64,000 bases of DNA from Clostridia bacterium. Its GTDB lineage: Bacteria > Bacillota > DSM-521 > Neomoorellales > SLTJ01. The notes beneath the pieces were generated by a model. The model ran no database searches. It was not told where the DNA came from and worked only from the letters and a program-made list of their open reading frames with translations. The stretch's first letter is position 1, and each line of letters starts with the position of its first letter. The DNA lies in assembly GCA_004347685.1 (NCBI GenBank), contig SLTJ01000017.1, positions 1 to 64,000 on the forward strand. The letters are read 5' to 3'. Shown one piece after another: positions 43,094 through 53,864 of this stretch. Made by a program: the position numbers and the translations under genes.

Positions 43094-44528
43094 TTACCCT
43101 GACCCCGGTTCGAGGGCCACCATCACCAGCCGGTAACAGCGCAGGCAACGGTCGGCCTCCGCCCTCGCCTGGTCCGGGGTAAGCCCCTGCCGCACCTCCT
43201 CCCAGGTACCGGCCCGCTCTGCTCCCGGGAGCCCGGGCTCCTGCACGCGGGGATTTCGTTGTTCCGGTGTGGTGAAGACGACGTCGCCGTCACCACCTGC
43301 TGCCAGCACGGCCAGAAACTTTCCTGCCTGGTCTTCCCCCTCCTGCCGCCCTTGAAGACAGGCATGGACTCGCAGGGCAGCCCCCTTACCGCTTGCCACT
43401 GCGTGCACCACTGTGCCCCCCTGCCCTGTCAGATCACCGGCAACGAAAATGCCTGCCCTGCCGACAGCCACGCTGGCATCTTCCGGCAACGCGCCACCCG
43501 GCGACAAAGATAGGCCCCGATCCCACAGTTCTTTTCCGGCTTCCTGCCCGACGGCTATGATGACCGTATCTGCCGGAGAAAAAAAGTCGCTCCCCGAAAC
43601 CGGGGGTACCGGCTCCCCCCTGGCAGCCTCCCGTACTTGCTGCCAGTGGACCCCCGTCACCTTCCCGGCCTCTCCGTCCAGGGCCACCGGGGCCACGCAA
43701 AAGCGAAACTCCACCCCTTCGTCCCTGGCTTCCTCCACCTCCTCTCGGGCCGCCGGCATGACTGACTCGGAACGGCGATAATAGACAGTAACCCGCCCCG
43801 CTCCCAGGCGCCGGGCCGTGCGGGCGCAGTCAACGGCGGCGTCACCGCCGCCGATAACAGCCACCCGTTCTCCAATCGCCATCTCCTCTCCACCGCTAAC
43901 CCGGCCCAGGAACTCCAATGCCTGATATACTCCGTGATACCCGGCTTCTTCCCCTGGTATGCCCAGGGGCCTCGACTGCCCCAGACCGCAGGCCAGCACC
44001 ACTGCTGCGTTCTCTTGCCTCACTTGCTCCCAGGACACATCCATCCCCACGCGCACGTTCAAGCGGAGGGCAAAGGGAGCCTGCTGCAATTCTCCCAACT
44101 GTTGCCGCAGCACTTCTCGCGGCAGCCGGTAGGGAGGAATGACCGTGGCCAGGAGCCCGCCTATTTGCGAACTGCCCCAGCGCGCACATAGAACCCTCAG
44201 TCACCATACGGCTCAGCCGCTCTAACTGCTCCAGGTCTGCCGGGCGCCCCCGGCTGGCCTCCAGTCGAGCCAGAATGCGGGCAATATTGTGGTTACCGCT
44301 CTTACAGGGAACGCAACGGCCGCACAGGTAGCCGAGCAAGGCTTCGAAATAGGTCCGCAAGAGACTTACCAGCGGCACCCCGGCCTGGTAGATTATTAAC
44401 CCGCCCCAGCCGGCAACAGCCGCAACTCGCTGACCGCCAAGTTCTTGCGGCCATTTCCCCCGGTAGCCGGCAGTTGTACCGGCATCGCGCTCATCGTATA
44501 TCTCTCCTTGCCAGGCAGCGAAATACAC
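43094..44528 (-). pseudogene. broken NuoF/GltD-like NAD(P)H oxidoreductase subunit
   Basis: The first part (frame from about 44528) has VSLLRTYFEALLGYLCGRCV with PCKSGNHNIARIL and GSMCALGQ, the NuoF-type FeS domain. A second frame then continues from LLATVIPPYRLPREVLRQQL to the end with VAVIGGGDAAVDCARTARRL, SVMPAAREEV and AGIFVAGDLTGQGGTVVHAV, a GltD-like flavoprotein. The linking region that should contain the first FAD GxGxxG motif is missing and the frame changes at about 44170. The upstream enzyme of the CO operon thus seems inactive, unless the break is a sequencing or assembly error. Confidence 0.75.
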
Positions 44529-44689
44529 GGCCTGCCATCCTTCCAGCCAGTTGTTCTAAATACTATTATTAATTGCTATTATGGAAACTCGGCCTCTCTA
44601 AGACGCCTGTCTCGAGCTCAAAATACAGTTCGCCACCTGGTCACTTTTTCCTGCCAGGAATATGCAAAAACTTGACCGGCGACTCCTTA

Positions 44690-44743
44690 ACGGCAAAAGA
44701 AAACCGCGCCTGGAACACCAAGGAGGTGAAAACCAGACGCGGA
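44690..44743 (-). terminator. terminator of glnK (minus-strand copy)
   Basis: On the reverse strand CCGCGTCTGG and CCAGGCGCGG pair across a 20-base loop and are followed by TTTTCTTTTGCC. It lies 15 bases after the glnK stop. Confidence 0.8.
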
Positions 44744-44756
44744 TATTGAGGATATA

Positions 44757-45405
<649 letters not shown>

Positions 45406-45542
45406 CTTTCAGCCCTCCCCTCGAAACTTCCGCGTTCTCGACCCGGGGTATTCTCAGGCAAGTTGCCTAGAGCTTCTTACACAGGTGGCTGGACCTGACC
45501 CGGAGCGCAGGTTAAGTATACAGGATACCCGCCGTAAACTCC

Positions 45543-45571
45543 TTGACTGCTGGGCCAGACGGGCATATAAT
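45543..45571 (+). promoter_or_regulatory. promoter of amt-glnK
   Basis: TTGACT and TATAAT are separated by 17 bases. The transcript would begin near 45578 and carry a leader of about 260 bases with two hairpins. Confidence 0.75.
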
Positions 45572-45608
45572 GCAACTAAAAGCAACAAAGTGGTTGCCAA
45601 GGACGACG

Positions 45609-45652
45609 ATGTCCTCAAGAAATGGGATTGATATTTCTTGAGGACATTTTTC
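45609..45652 (+). terminator. leader terminator 1 of amt-glnK
   Basis: ATGTCCTCAAGAAAT and ATTTCTTGAGGACAT are perfect 15-base arms with a nine-base loop, followed by TTTTTCG. It stands only 30 bases downstream of the predicted start site, so it may be an attenuator or the end of a small RNA. Confidence 0.8.
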
Positions 45653-45663
45653 GTTCTAGCCAG

Positions 45664-45746
45664 CCTGCTAGGGAAGCAGGCAATATGCGGGCACAGGCGC
45701 CCTCCGTGACGGCATGAAGCCGTTTGGCGAAGGGCGCTTTGTTTTC
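45664..45746 (+). promoter_or_regulatory. leader hairpins of amt-glnK, second attenuator
   Basis: GCCTGC...GCAGGC is followed by a hairpin with outer arms AGGCGCCCT/AGGGCGCTTT and inner ACGGC-ATGAA-GCCGT, then TTTGTTTTCC. The outer stem and its tail resemble the leader hairpin of the other intact amt at 52233-52279. Shared structure at two amt genes suggests nitrogen-dependent attenuation. Confidence 0.5.
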
Positions 45747-45840
45747 CAGCGGAGGAGGTGGGAGGTGACGAAGTGGTAACAAACCTGGGGAAAAGTGGTG
45801 ACGCGGCAAAGTGAGAGCACGAAAGGGGAGAAGAGAACTA

Positions 45841-47752
<1,912 letters not shown>

Positions 47753-47922
47753 CAACTAAATGCCTGTTGGCGCGAGCCGTCCTTTTCGTAAGTTGGTTGT
47801 TAACCTGTCCCGTGCGGGTGCGCTACGGGGTGTGTGAACCAGAGTTGGGCAGGAAATCCGGATGCGCTCCCGAAATCCGCTGGTGGCTTGCAGGCAGTAT
47901 CTGCCATAGAGGTTATTCAAGT

Positions 47923-47951
47923 TTGACGGAGCAGGCCACTCGTTCTATACT
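47923..47951 (+). promoter_or_regulatory. promoter of the c-di-AMP riboswitch operon
   Basis: TTGACG and TATACT are 17 bases apart, immediately upstream of the aptamer at about 47960. Between the glnK stop and this promoter, about 170 bases show nothing else. Confidence 0.75.
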
Positions 47952-47959
47952 CGAAACGT

Positions 47960-48196
47960 TGACAACGAAAGGCCGAATCTCCACCAGGAGAATGGGGGAA
48001 CCAGTTCCGGAGGCCGTGAGGGAGTGAATCAGGTACCAGGAGGGCCTTTTCGGGCACCAGGAAGGCCCCCCTGGGTACCCAAAGGATGCTCGCACGGTTT
48101 GCTCCAGGGGTGAAGCCGCGTCTAGTGGCCGGGCCTGTCGCTCCCGCCCGAACCCGTCAGCTAACCTCGTAGGCCGGAGGGAGGTTTTTTATGCCT
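47960..48196 (+). promoter_or_regulatory. cyclic di-AMP riboswitch (ydaO/yuaA class)
   Basis: The leader contains GGCCGAATCTCCACCAGG, GAATGGGGGAACCAG, a variable GGGCC-rich arm, GGGGTGAAGCCG and the class hallmark CCGAACCCGTCAGCTAACCT. AACCTC near the end can pair with GAGGTT before TTTTTAT, forming a terminator that ligand binding would favour. In this class c-di-AMP turns off potassium and osmolyte uptake genes. No covariance model was run. Confidence 0.92.
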
Positions 48197-48269
48197 GGCC
48201 GGAAAGAATAGGACTAGTCACGTCTGTCATCCAGGCACCGATATCAAGCGGATCACGCAGAAGGAAGAG

Positions 48270-49841
48270 ATGAATTTGGCCACCAGCGCAGCCGAGAAGC
48301 TGGAACTCCGGCGGGACGTCACCGTCTGGGGCTCGTTTATGTGGGGTTACGCCGATGTGGGGGCGGACATCTACGCTGCCCTGGGCCTGGTCATGGCTGC
48401 GGCCCAGGGAGCCACCCACCTGGCCTTCGCCCTGGCTGGTCTGGTTTACATCATGATCGGTCTGGCCTATACCGAGCTGGCCGCCACCTACCCGGTGGCC
48501 GGCGGCGGCCAGTACTTCACCCTACGGGGCCTGGGCGACTTCTGGGGCTTCATCGCCGGCGCCGCCCTGCTCCTGGACTACACCATTGACATCGCTCTCT
48601 TTGCCACCGCTTCAGCCGGTTATGTAAATTTTTTCCTTCCAGTTCTGTTCGGTGTGGACGTGAGCCAGTTGGCCGTTAGTCTCGGACCGCTGCACCACGT
48701 CAACCTGTTCTGGATGGGCGAGTCCCTGCTCCTGGTGCTGTTCTTAATCTGGCTCAACATCCGCGGCATCCGGGAATCCTCCCTCTTCAACGAGATCCTG
48801 GGAGCTCTGGACATTATCACTGAGTCTACCATTATTGTCTTTGGTTTCTTGTTCGCCTGGCACCCGGAACTCCTGGCTCACCAGTGGAACACCCAGTTCC
48901 CCACCCTACGCCAGTTCATGTACGGTTCCTCATTGGCCATCATCTCTTTTGTGGGGCTGGAGTCCATCTCCCAGGCCGCCCAGGAAACCAAGCGCCCGGC
49001 GACCATCGTGCCGCGGACCTCGCTGACCCTGATCTTTACCGTCCTGATCTTCGCCACCGCCTTCCCCACCATGAGCCTGGGCGTGCTGCCCTGGCAGGAC
49101 ATCGCCCGCTCCGTGGGTGACCCGGTGGCCCGGCTGGCCCACAGCATCCCTCTAATCGGCGTGATTGCCGGCCCCTTTGCCGCCCTCCTGGGCGCCACCA
49201 TCCTGCTGATCTCGGCCAACTCCGGGGTGATGAGCGCCTCTCGTCTGACTTACGCCATGAGCCAGTTTCAGTTTATCAGCGAGTGGTTCAACTCGGTGCA
49301 CCCGCGCTACCGCACGCCGCACCGCACCATTCTGGTGTTCACGGGCATCGGGGTCATCCAGTTGGTCCTCTCGTTCCTCACCCCCAATGCCATGGACACC
49401 CTGAGCAACATGTACGCCTTTGGGGCCACCACCGGCTACATCCTGGTACTTATCTCCCTGATCAAGCTGCGCTTTAGCGATCCCTTCGCTCCGCGGCCTT
49501 ACAAGGTTCCGCTCAACCTGAAGCTCAAGCACAACGGGCAGAGGGTGCAGTTCCCGTTGCTGGCAGTGGTGGGCCTGCTGGGGGTAAGTTCCATCCTCTT
49601 TGAGGTCATCCTCACCCACGCCATCGGCCGCATCGCCGGTCCGGCCTGGCTGGTGCTAGCCTTTGCCTACTATGCCTGGTACCGCCGCCGTCATGGCCTT
49701 CCGGTGATGGGCAGCCTGCCGCGGGACTGGGAAACCCAGCAGATGCAGGTGCTGGAGGCGGCGGAAGAATACGCCCTCCTAGAGCAGTACCGGGCGGCTC
49801 TGGCCAGACGGGAAGGCCGGAAGGGGGGAGTCAGCCCGTGA
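48270..49841 (+). CDS. APC-superfamily permease, KimA-like, probable potassium importer
   Basis: The 523-residue protein has about 12 spans: SFMWGYADVGADIYAALGLV near residue 20, ELAATYPVAGGGQYFTLRGL near 70 and LAIISFVGLESISQAAQETK near 220. A C-terminal cytoplasmic tail follows (about 480-523). It is annotated as an amino acid permease by fold. The c-di-AMP riboswitch in front and the TrkA and Usp genes behind argue for K+ transport, as for KimA of Bacillus, the best-known target of this riboswitch. That specificity is an inference. Confidence 0.8.
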   Translation: MNLATSAAEKLELRRDVTVWGSFMWGYADVGADIYAALGLVMAAAQGATHLAFALAGLVYIMIGLAYTELAATYPVAGGGQYFTLRGLGDFWGFIAGAALLLDYTIDIALFATASAGYVNFFLPVLFGVDVSQLAVSLGPLHHVNLFWMGESLLLVLFLIWLNIRGIRESSLFNEILGALDIITESTIIVFGFLFAWHPELLAHQWNTQFPTLRQFMYGSSLAIISFVGLESISQAAQETKRPATIVPRTSLTLIFTVLIFATAFPTMSLGVLPWQDIARSVGDPVARLAHSIPLIGVIAGPFAALLGATILLISANSGVMSASRLTYAMSQFQFISEWFNSVHPRYRTPHRTILVFTGIGVIQLVLSFLTPNAMDTLSNMYAFGATTGYILVLISLIKLRFSDPFAPRPYKVPLNLKLKHNGQRVQFPLLAVVGLLGVSSILFEVILTHAIGRIAGPAWLVLAFAYYAWYRRRHGLPVMGSLPRDWETQQMQVLEAAEEYALLEQYRAALARREGRKGGVSP

Positions 49842-50038
49842 GTTGGCGCGATTACTACCAGGCCAGTACCACCCTGCTCATGTTTCCGGTTGGCCTGGCT
49901 ATCTGGTGGCGTTCCCTGGCCCACCTGACGGCCATGAGCTTGGCCGTCGGCGGCCTGTTCCTGGCCCTCGCCACTTACCGGGCCTACTTCTTCGTAGTGT
50001 ACTGGCGGCGGATGAAAGGGGAGAGGCAGCATGGGTGA
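49838..50038 (+). CDS. small membrane protein of the potassium operon
   Basis: The 66-residue protein has two hydrophobic segments (about 13-25 and 32-55, LAVGGLFLALATYRAYFFVV) and a basic end. Its start overlaps the permease stop and its end overlaps the next gene, so it is translationally coupled at both sides. I do not recognise a family; a small permease subunit is likely. Confidence 0.75.
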   Translation: MSWRDYYQASTTLLMFPVGLAIWWRSLAHLTAMSLAVGGLFLALATYRAYFFVVYWRRMKGERQHG

Positions 50039-50588
50039 GCTTGCAATATCACCCTTAGGAGCCGTGCTGGCCACGCTTTTTGTCGTGGCCCTGGGGGGAC
50101 TGTTACTGTGGATGTTTCGGGTCCCGCCCCCCTTGCCCTACGAGGTGGCTCGGATCACCCAGGCCTTCAGCAGCATCCGGCGCATCGTGGTGCCGGTGGT
50201 TGATACCGAGTATTCCCAGCGGGGTATCGAGCTGGCAGCCCGCCTGGGAGCCGAACAACAGGCCGAACTGGTGCTGGTGTATGTCCTGGAAGTGCCCATG
50301 ACCTTACCCCTGGGGGCCGCCCTCCCGGCCACGGAAGACCGGGCTGCGGAAGCCCTGCGGGAGGCTGGTGAGATCGCTACTTTTCACCACCAGCCCTACC
50401 GCGCCCGCACGGTACGGGCGCGCAGCGCCGGGGCCGGCATCCTCCAGGCGGTAGAGGACGAGCAGGCCGACCTGGTGGTTCTGAGCATCCGGTCACGCCT
50501 GGCGGGCTACAACCCTCTGGGCCGGACCGCGGACTGGCTGGTTCGCCACAGTCCAATGGAAGTGGTAATCGACAAGTTACCCGATTAA
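50031..50588 (+). CDS. membrane-tethered universal stress protein
   Basis: The 185-residue protein has an N-terminal membrane anchor (about 8-28) followed by a Usp fold (IRRIVVPVVDTEYSQRGIEL, ADLVVLSIRSRLAGYNPLGR and TADWLVRHSPMEVVI). The ATP-binding glycines are partly changed (SIRSRLAGYNPLGRT). Usp-like domains regulate several K+ transporters. Here it would sit at the membrane beside the permease. Confidence 0.8.
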   Translation: MGELAISPLGAVLATLFVVALGGLLLWMFRVPPPLPYEVARITQAFSSIRRIVVPVVDTEYSQRGIELAARLGAEQQAELVLVYVLEVPMTLPLGAALPATEDRAAEALREAGEIATFHHQPYRARTVRARSAGAGILQAVEDEQADLVVLSIRSRLAGYNPLGRTADWLVRHSPMEVVIDKLPD

Positions 50589-50602
50589 GGGAGGGGCTAC
50601 TC

Positions 50603-51022
50603 TTGCAGATAGTCATCGTCGGCGCCAGCCGTCTGGGATGCCGCCTGGCGCAGCAACTGGCGACCGCCGGCCACAAGGTGGCGGTGGTCGACCCCCGGCC
50701 GGAAGCCCTGGACCAACTGGCCGACGACTTCCCGGGGCAGCGGGTGGTAGGGGTGGGTATTGACCTGGATACCCTGGCGCGGGCCGGGGCGGCTTCTGCC
50801 GATGTGCTGATCGCTGTCACCAACCGCGACAGCGCCAACATCGTTTCCGCCCAGGTGGCCCGTCAGAAGTTCAATGTACCACAGGTAATCGCCCGTATTT
50901 ACGACCCGGAGGCCGCTCAGGCCTACCGGCAAATGGGGATCAGCGTCTTCTGTCCTACGGCCGCCGGCCTGGAATACATCCTGAGTCTGGTACAGGGAGA
51001 GACTGGCGAAGGGGAGGTATGA
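50603..51022 (+). CDS. TrkA-N (RCK) domain protein
   Basis: The 139-residue protein is a single Rossmann RCK domain: IVIVGASRLGCRLAQQLATA, VAVVDPRPEALDQLADDF, DVLIAVTNRDSANIVSAQVA. It starts at TTG with GGGAGGGGC upstream. It likely binds a nucleotide and gates the permease. It lacks the TrkA-C domain that its neighbour has. Confidence 0.88.
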   Translation: MQIVIVGASRLGCRLAQQLATAGHKVAVVDPRPEALDQLADDFPGQRVVGVGIDLDTLARAGAASADVLIAVTNRDSANIVSAQVARQKFNVPQVIARIYDPEAAQAYRQMGISVFCPTAAGLEYILSLVQGETGEGEV

Positions 51023-51023
51023 C

Positions 51024-51683
51024 ATGTACGTGATCGTGGCGGGGGGCGGAAAAATCGGCTACAACCTGGCCCGCACCCTGTTGGCGGCGGGCCACGAGGT
51101 CCTGGTAGTGGAAAAGGACCCTGGGCATGTGCGCTGGCTGGAAGACCGCCTGGGCCAGGTGGTACTATGGGGCGATGCTACCGAGGTGAGGGTGTTGGAA
51201 AGGGCCGGGGCAGGGCGGGCTGATGTGGCGGCTGCCGTCACCGGGCTCGACGAAGACAACATTATGATCTGCCGCCTGGCTGAGCGCGTTTTTAAATGCT
51301 CACGGGTGATAGGTCGGGTCAACAACCCGCAGAATGAGGAGGCTTTTCGGCTGCTTGGCCTCACCTACTTGATCAACAGTACCAAGCTGATCTACCAGCT
51401 CGTAGAGCAGGAAATCGACACGGCCGGCCTGATCCCCATCCTTACCGCCGCCGGTGGCAGTTTGGAGTTCGTGCAGGAAGTGCTACCTGCCACTGCCCCG
51501 GCGGTCAGCAGGGCGGTGAAAGACCTCCGGCTACCGGAGCGTTCCGTGCTGGTGGCCGTGCTGCGCGGGCAGGATATGATTTTCCCACGTGGCGACCTGA
51601 TCCTGGAGGGGGGCGATACCATCATCGCCGCCGCCGCCAGCGAGGCCGTACCAGCTCTCCGGGCCGCTCTGCTATCTGGGTAA
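51024..51683 (+). CDS. TrkA-type potassium regulatory protein (RCK N plus C domain)
   Basis: The 219-residue protein has a Rossmann domain (VIVAGGGKIGYNLARTLLAA, EVLVVEKDPGHVRWLEDRLG) and a TrkA-C domain (about 135-219, VLVAVLRGQDMIFPRGDLIL). TrkA-C domains are known c-di-AMP and nucleotide sensors. It starts one base after the previous gene, so the two form a heteromeric gating pair with the APC permease, a role usually seen with TrkH/KtrB channels, which are absent here. Confidence 0.9.
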   Translation: MYVIVAGGGKIGYNLARTLLAAGHEVLVVEKDPGHVRWLEDRLGQVVLWGDATEVRVLERAGAGRADVAAAVTGLDEDNIMICRLAERVFKCSRVIGRVNNPQNEEAFRLLGLTYLINSTKLIYQLVEQEIDTAGLIPILTAAGGSLEFVQEVLPATAPAVSRAVKDLRLPERSVLVAVLRGQDMIFPRGDLILEGGDTIIAAAASEAVPALRAALLSG

Positions 51684-52108
51684 GGGCCGGGATTGTGTGG
51701 CCATCTGGACGGCCGGTGAGCGGCGGCCTGGATCCGGATAGCTGTGTCGTTTCCAGATCAGGAATATGGTGAGAAGGGGCAGCCAGAGGGTAGATTTCCG
51801 ATGAGCGTGAGAAGAAGCAATTCAGCACAAGCGGCAGATATGAACCACGACTTCGCGCTGGACGGATGGGGCGGAGACTGCGCATGTGCCTCTGGAAACA
51901 GTAGAAACGGGTGCGGACCCGGTACCGTGAGTTGCGTGCCCTGGACTTGCTAAAAGAAATGGTACACCACCTCGCCAACGTCCGTAAGGGGCCGTGGCGG
52001 ATGGCCCCGGCTAACCGTTGTGGATTTCCACGGACAAGTTGCGGCCGGCATTGTTATCCCAGTTACCCCGGCCATCGTGGAAACAGAAGTGCAACTATAA
52101 AAATATCC

Positions 52109-52137
52109 TTGACGGCGGCCTCCCCCCAGGTTAAAAT
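52109..52137 (+). promoter_or_regulatory. promoter of amt (third copy)
   Basis: TTGACG and TAAAAT are separated by 17 bases. The leader would be about 245 bases long. Confidence 0.6.
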
Positions 52138-52232
52138 AGCAGTGGTGGAACAATGGTGTTCTGCCATACCGGGACAAAGGTGCCCTCGCGTGTAGCTTGC
52201 GCTCAGCGGGGGCCTTTTATTCCTTGGGGCAA

Positions 52233-52279
52233 GGGCGCCCTGGTCGGAGTTACTGCGTGCCAGGGCGCTTTCTGTTTTA
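52233..52279 (+). terminator. leader terminator/attenuator of amt
   Basis: GCGCCCTGG and CCAGGGCGC pair across a 16-base loop and lead into TTTCTGTTTTATC. It stands 110 bases before the amt start and repeats the arms and tail of the hairpin in the amt-glnK leader (45697-45746). Confidence 0.65.
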
Positions 52280-52389
52280 TCTACCCGGTTTGGCGCCGAA
52301 CTTCGGCCATAGGTGCGGGGCCACGGCCCTACGAGCGGGGTTTGGGAATTGAGAAGGCAAACACATTAGGATAGGAGGAGACAGGCCAG

Positions 52390-53721
52390 ATGCCCATTGA
52401 TGCCGGAGATACCGCCTTTATCATCTTCTCCACCGCCCTGGTGATGTTGATGACACCCGGGCTCAGCCTCTTTTACGGCGGCATGGTGCGGCAGAAGAAC
52501 GTCCTCAGCATTATCGCCCAGAGTTTCGTTGCTATCGCGCTGATTTCCATCCAGTGGGTATTATTCGGTTATTCCCTGGCCTTCGGGCCGGACCATGCCC
52601 ACCTGATCGGCGGCCTGGACTGGCTCGGTTTTGCCGGGGTAGGCATGGGGCCCAACCCGAACTATGCCCCGACCATTCCCCATGCCGCCTTTGCCATGTT
52701 CCAACTCATGTTCGCCATCATTACGCCAGCCCTGATCACCGGCTCCTTCGCCGAAAGGATGCGCTTCCCGGCCTTCCTGCTCTTTACTCTCCTGTGGACC
52801 ACCCTGGTTTATGACCCGCTGGCCCACTGGGTGTGGGGTACCGGCGGCTGGCTGCGCAACCTGGGGGCCCTGGACTTTGCCGGCGGCACTGTGGTCCACA
52901 TCAGCTCAGGCATCTCCGGGCTGGTGGCAGCCCTGGTCCTCGGCCGGCGCCAGAACTACGGATCAGCGGCCATCGTGCCCCACAACATCCCCATGACCGT
53001 GCTGGGCGCCGGGCTCCTGTGGTTCGGCTGGTTCGGCTTTAATGCCGGCAGCGCCCTGGCCGCCAATGGCCTGGCCGTTCACGCCCTTGTTACCACCGAT
53101 ACCTCGGCCGCCGCGGCTACCTTCGGCTGGATGATGGTAGAATGGCTCCGCCACCGCCGGCCCACGGTGCTGGGGGCTGCCAGCGGCGCCGTAGCCGGAC
53201 TAGTCGCCATTACCCCGGCAGCCGGGTTTGTCACACCCCTGGCCGCAGTAGTGATCGGGCTGGTGGGAGGAATAATCTGCTGCCTGGCCGTATCAGTGCT
53301 TAAAGCTAAGCTGGGTTACGACGACTCCCTGGATGCCTTCGGCTGCCACGGCATCGGTGGCACCTGGGGCGCCCTGGCCACCGGCCTCTTCGCTACCCAG
53401 GCGGTAAACCCGGCCGGAGCCAATGGCCTCTTATATGGGAACCCGGGCCTCCTGGGAACCCAGGCCGTGGCGGCCTTGGTGGCCATAGGCTTCGCCGCCG
53501 TGGGCAGCCTGGTGCTCCTGAAGGCGGTCCAAGCCCTAGTCGGCGTGCGGGTTAGCCCCGAAGACGAGGAAGCCGGCCTGGACCTGACCCAACACGGCGA
53601 GAGCGCCTACCCACAACCGGAATACTTCGGCTCTCCCGGCGCCGCAACCGCCAGTTTCGGGACGACCTCCCAAAAAGCGCAGACCGGCCGGCAGGAAACC
53701 TTATACCTGGGTGAAACCTGA
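52390..53721 (+). CDS. amt: ammonium transporter, standard length
   Basis: The 443-residue protein has no signal peptide and has the Amt core: MLMTPGLSLFYGGMVRQKNV, PALITGSFAERMRFPAFLLF, DFAGGTVVHISSGISGLVAA, FGFNAGSALAANG and CHGIGGTWGALATGLFATQA. AGGAGGAGAC lies before the ATG. The C-terminal tail is long (about 45 residues). It has no glnK of its own. Confidence 0.95.
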   Translation: MPIDAGDTAFIIFSTALVMLMTPGLSLFYGGMVRQKNVLSIIAQSFVAIALISIQWVLFGYSLAFGPDHAHLIGGLDWLGFAGVGMGPNPNYAPTIPHAAFAMFQLMFAIITPALITGSFAERMRFPAFLLFTLLWTTLVYDPLAHWVWGTGGWLRNLGALDFAGGTVVHISSGISGLVAALVLGRRQNYGSAAIVPHNIPMTVLGAGLLWFGWFGFNAGSALAANGLAVHALVTTDTSAAAATFGWMMVEWLRHRRPTVLGAASGAVAGLVAITPAAGFVTPLAAVVIGLVGGIICCLAVSVLKAKLGYDDSLDAFGCHGIGGTWGALATGLFATQAVNPAGANGLLYGNPGLLGTQAVAALVAIGFAAVGSLVLLKAVQALVGVRVSPEDEEAGLDLTQHGESAYPQPEYFGSPGAATASFGTTSQKAQTGRQETLYLGET

Positions 53722-53768
53722 CCCGCACCTGGGTAAAGTTATTATCCTGACCAGCAAAAAAGTAGTAC

Positions 53769-53786
53769 TTGTGATACAGGTCACAG
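53769..53786 (+). promoter_or_regulatory. HcpR/FNR-family operator of hcp
   Basis: TTGTGA-TACAGG-TCACAG is an almost perfect inverted repeat with a six-base spacer, matching the CRP/FNR-type HcpR consensus TTGTGA-N6-TCACAA. A -10-like TATACT follows at 53818. It suggests induction by nitric oxide or nitrosative stress through an HcpR regulator encoded elsewhere. Confidence 0.7.
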
Positions 53787-53864
53787 AATCTTAACCGCGC
53801 CTTCCCCTATACTATGAACCAGATACTAAGAAGCAACCAGAACCACATGGAAAGGGGCGAGGAG

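Larger units (their letters stand above)
51684..52389. other. long intergenic region before the third amt
   Basis: About 700 bases separate trkA from amt. Short frames are present but none looks coding or has a ribosome site. The second half holds the amt promoter (52109-52137) and a leader hairpin (52233-52279). In 51700-52080 I see nothing supportable. Confidence 0.4.

Noticed and set aside
45664-45746. ANTAR-type tandem hairpins in the amt leader
   Set aside because: The loops are five bases and do not show the required A1/G4 hexaloops; no ANTAR protein is encoded here.
51744-51953. 69-codon frame in the intergenic region before amt
   Set aside because: No ribosome site, odd composition and no recognisable motif.
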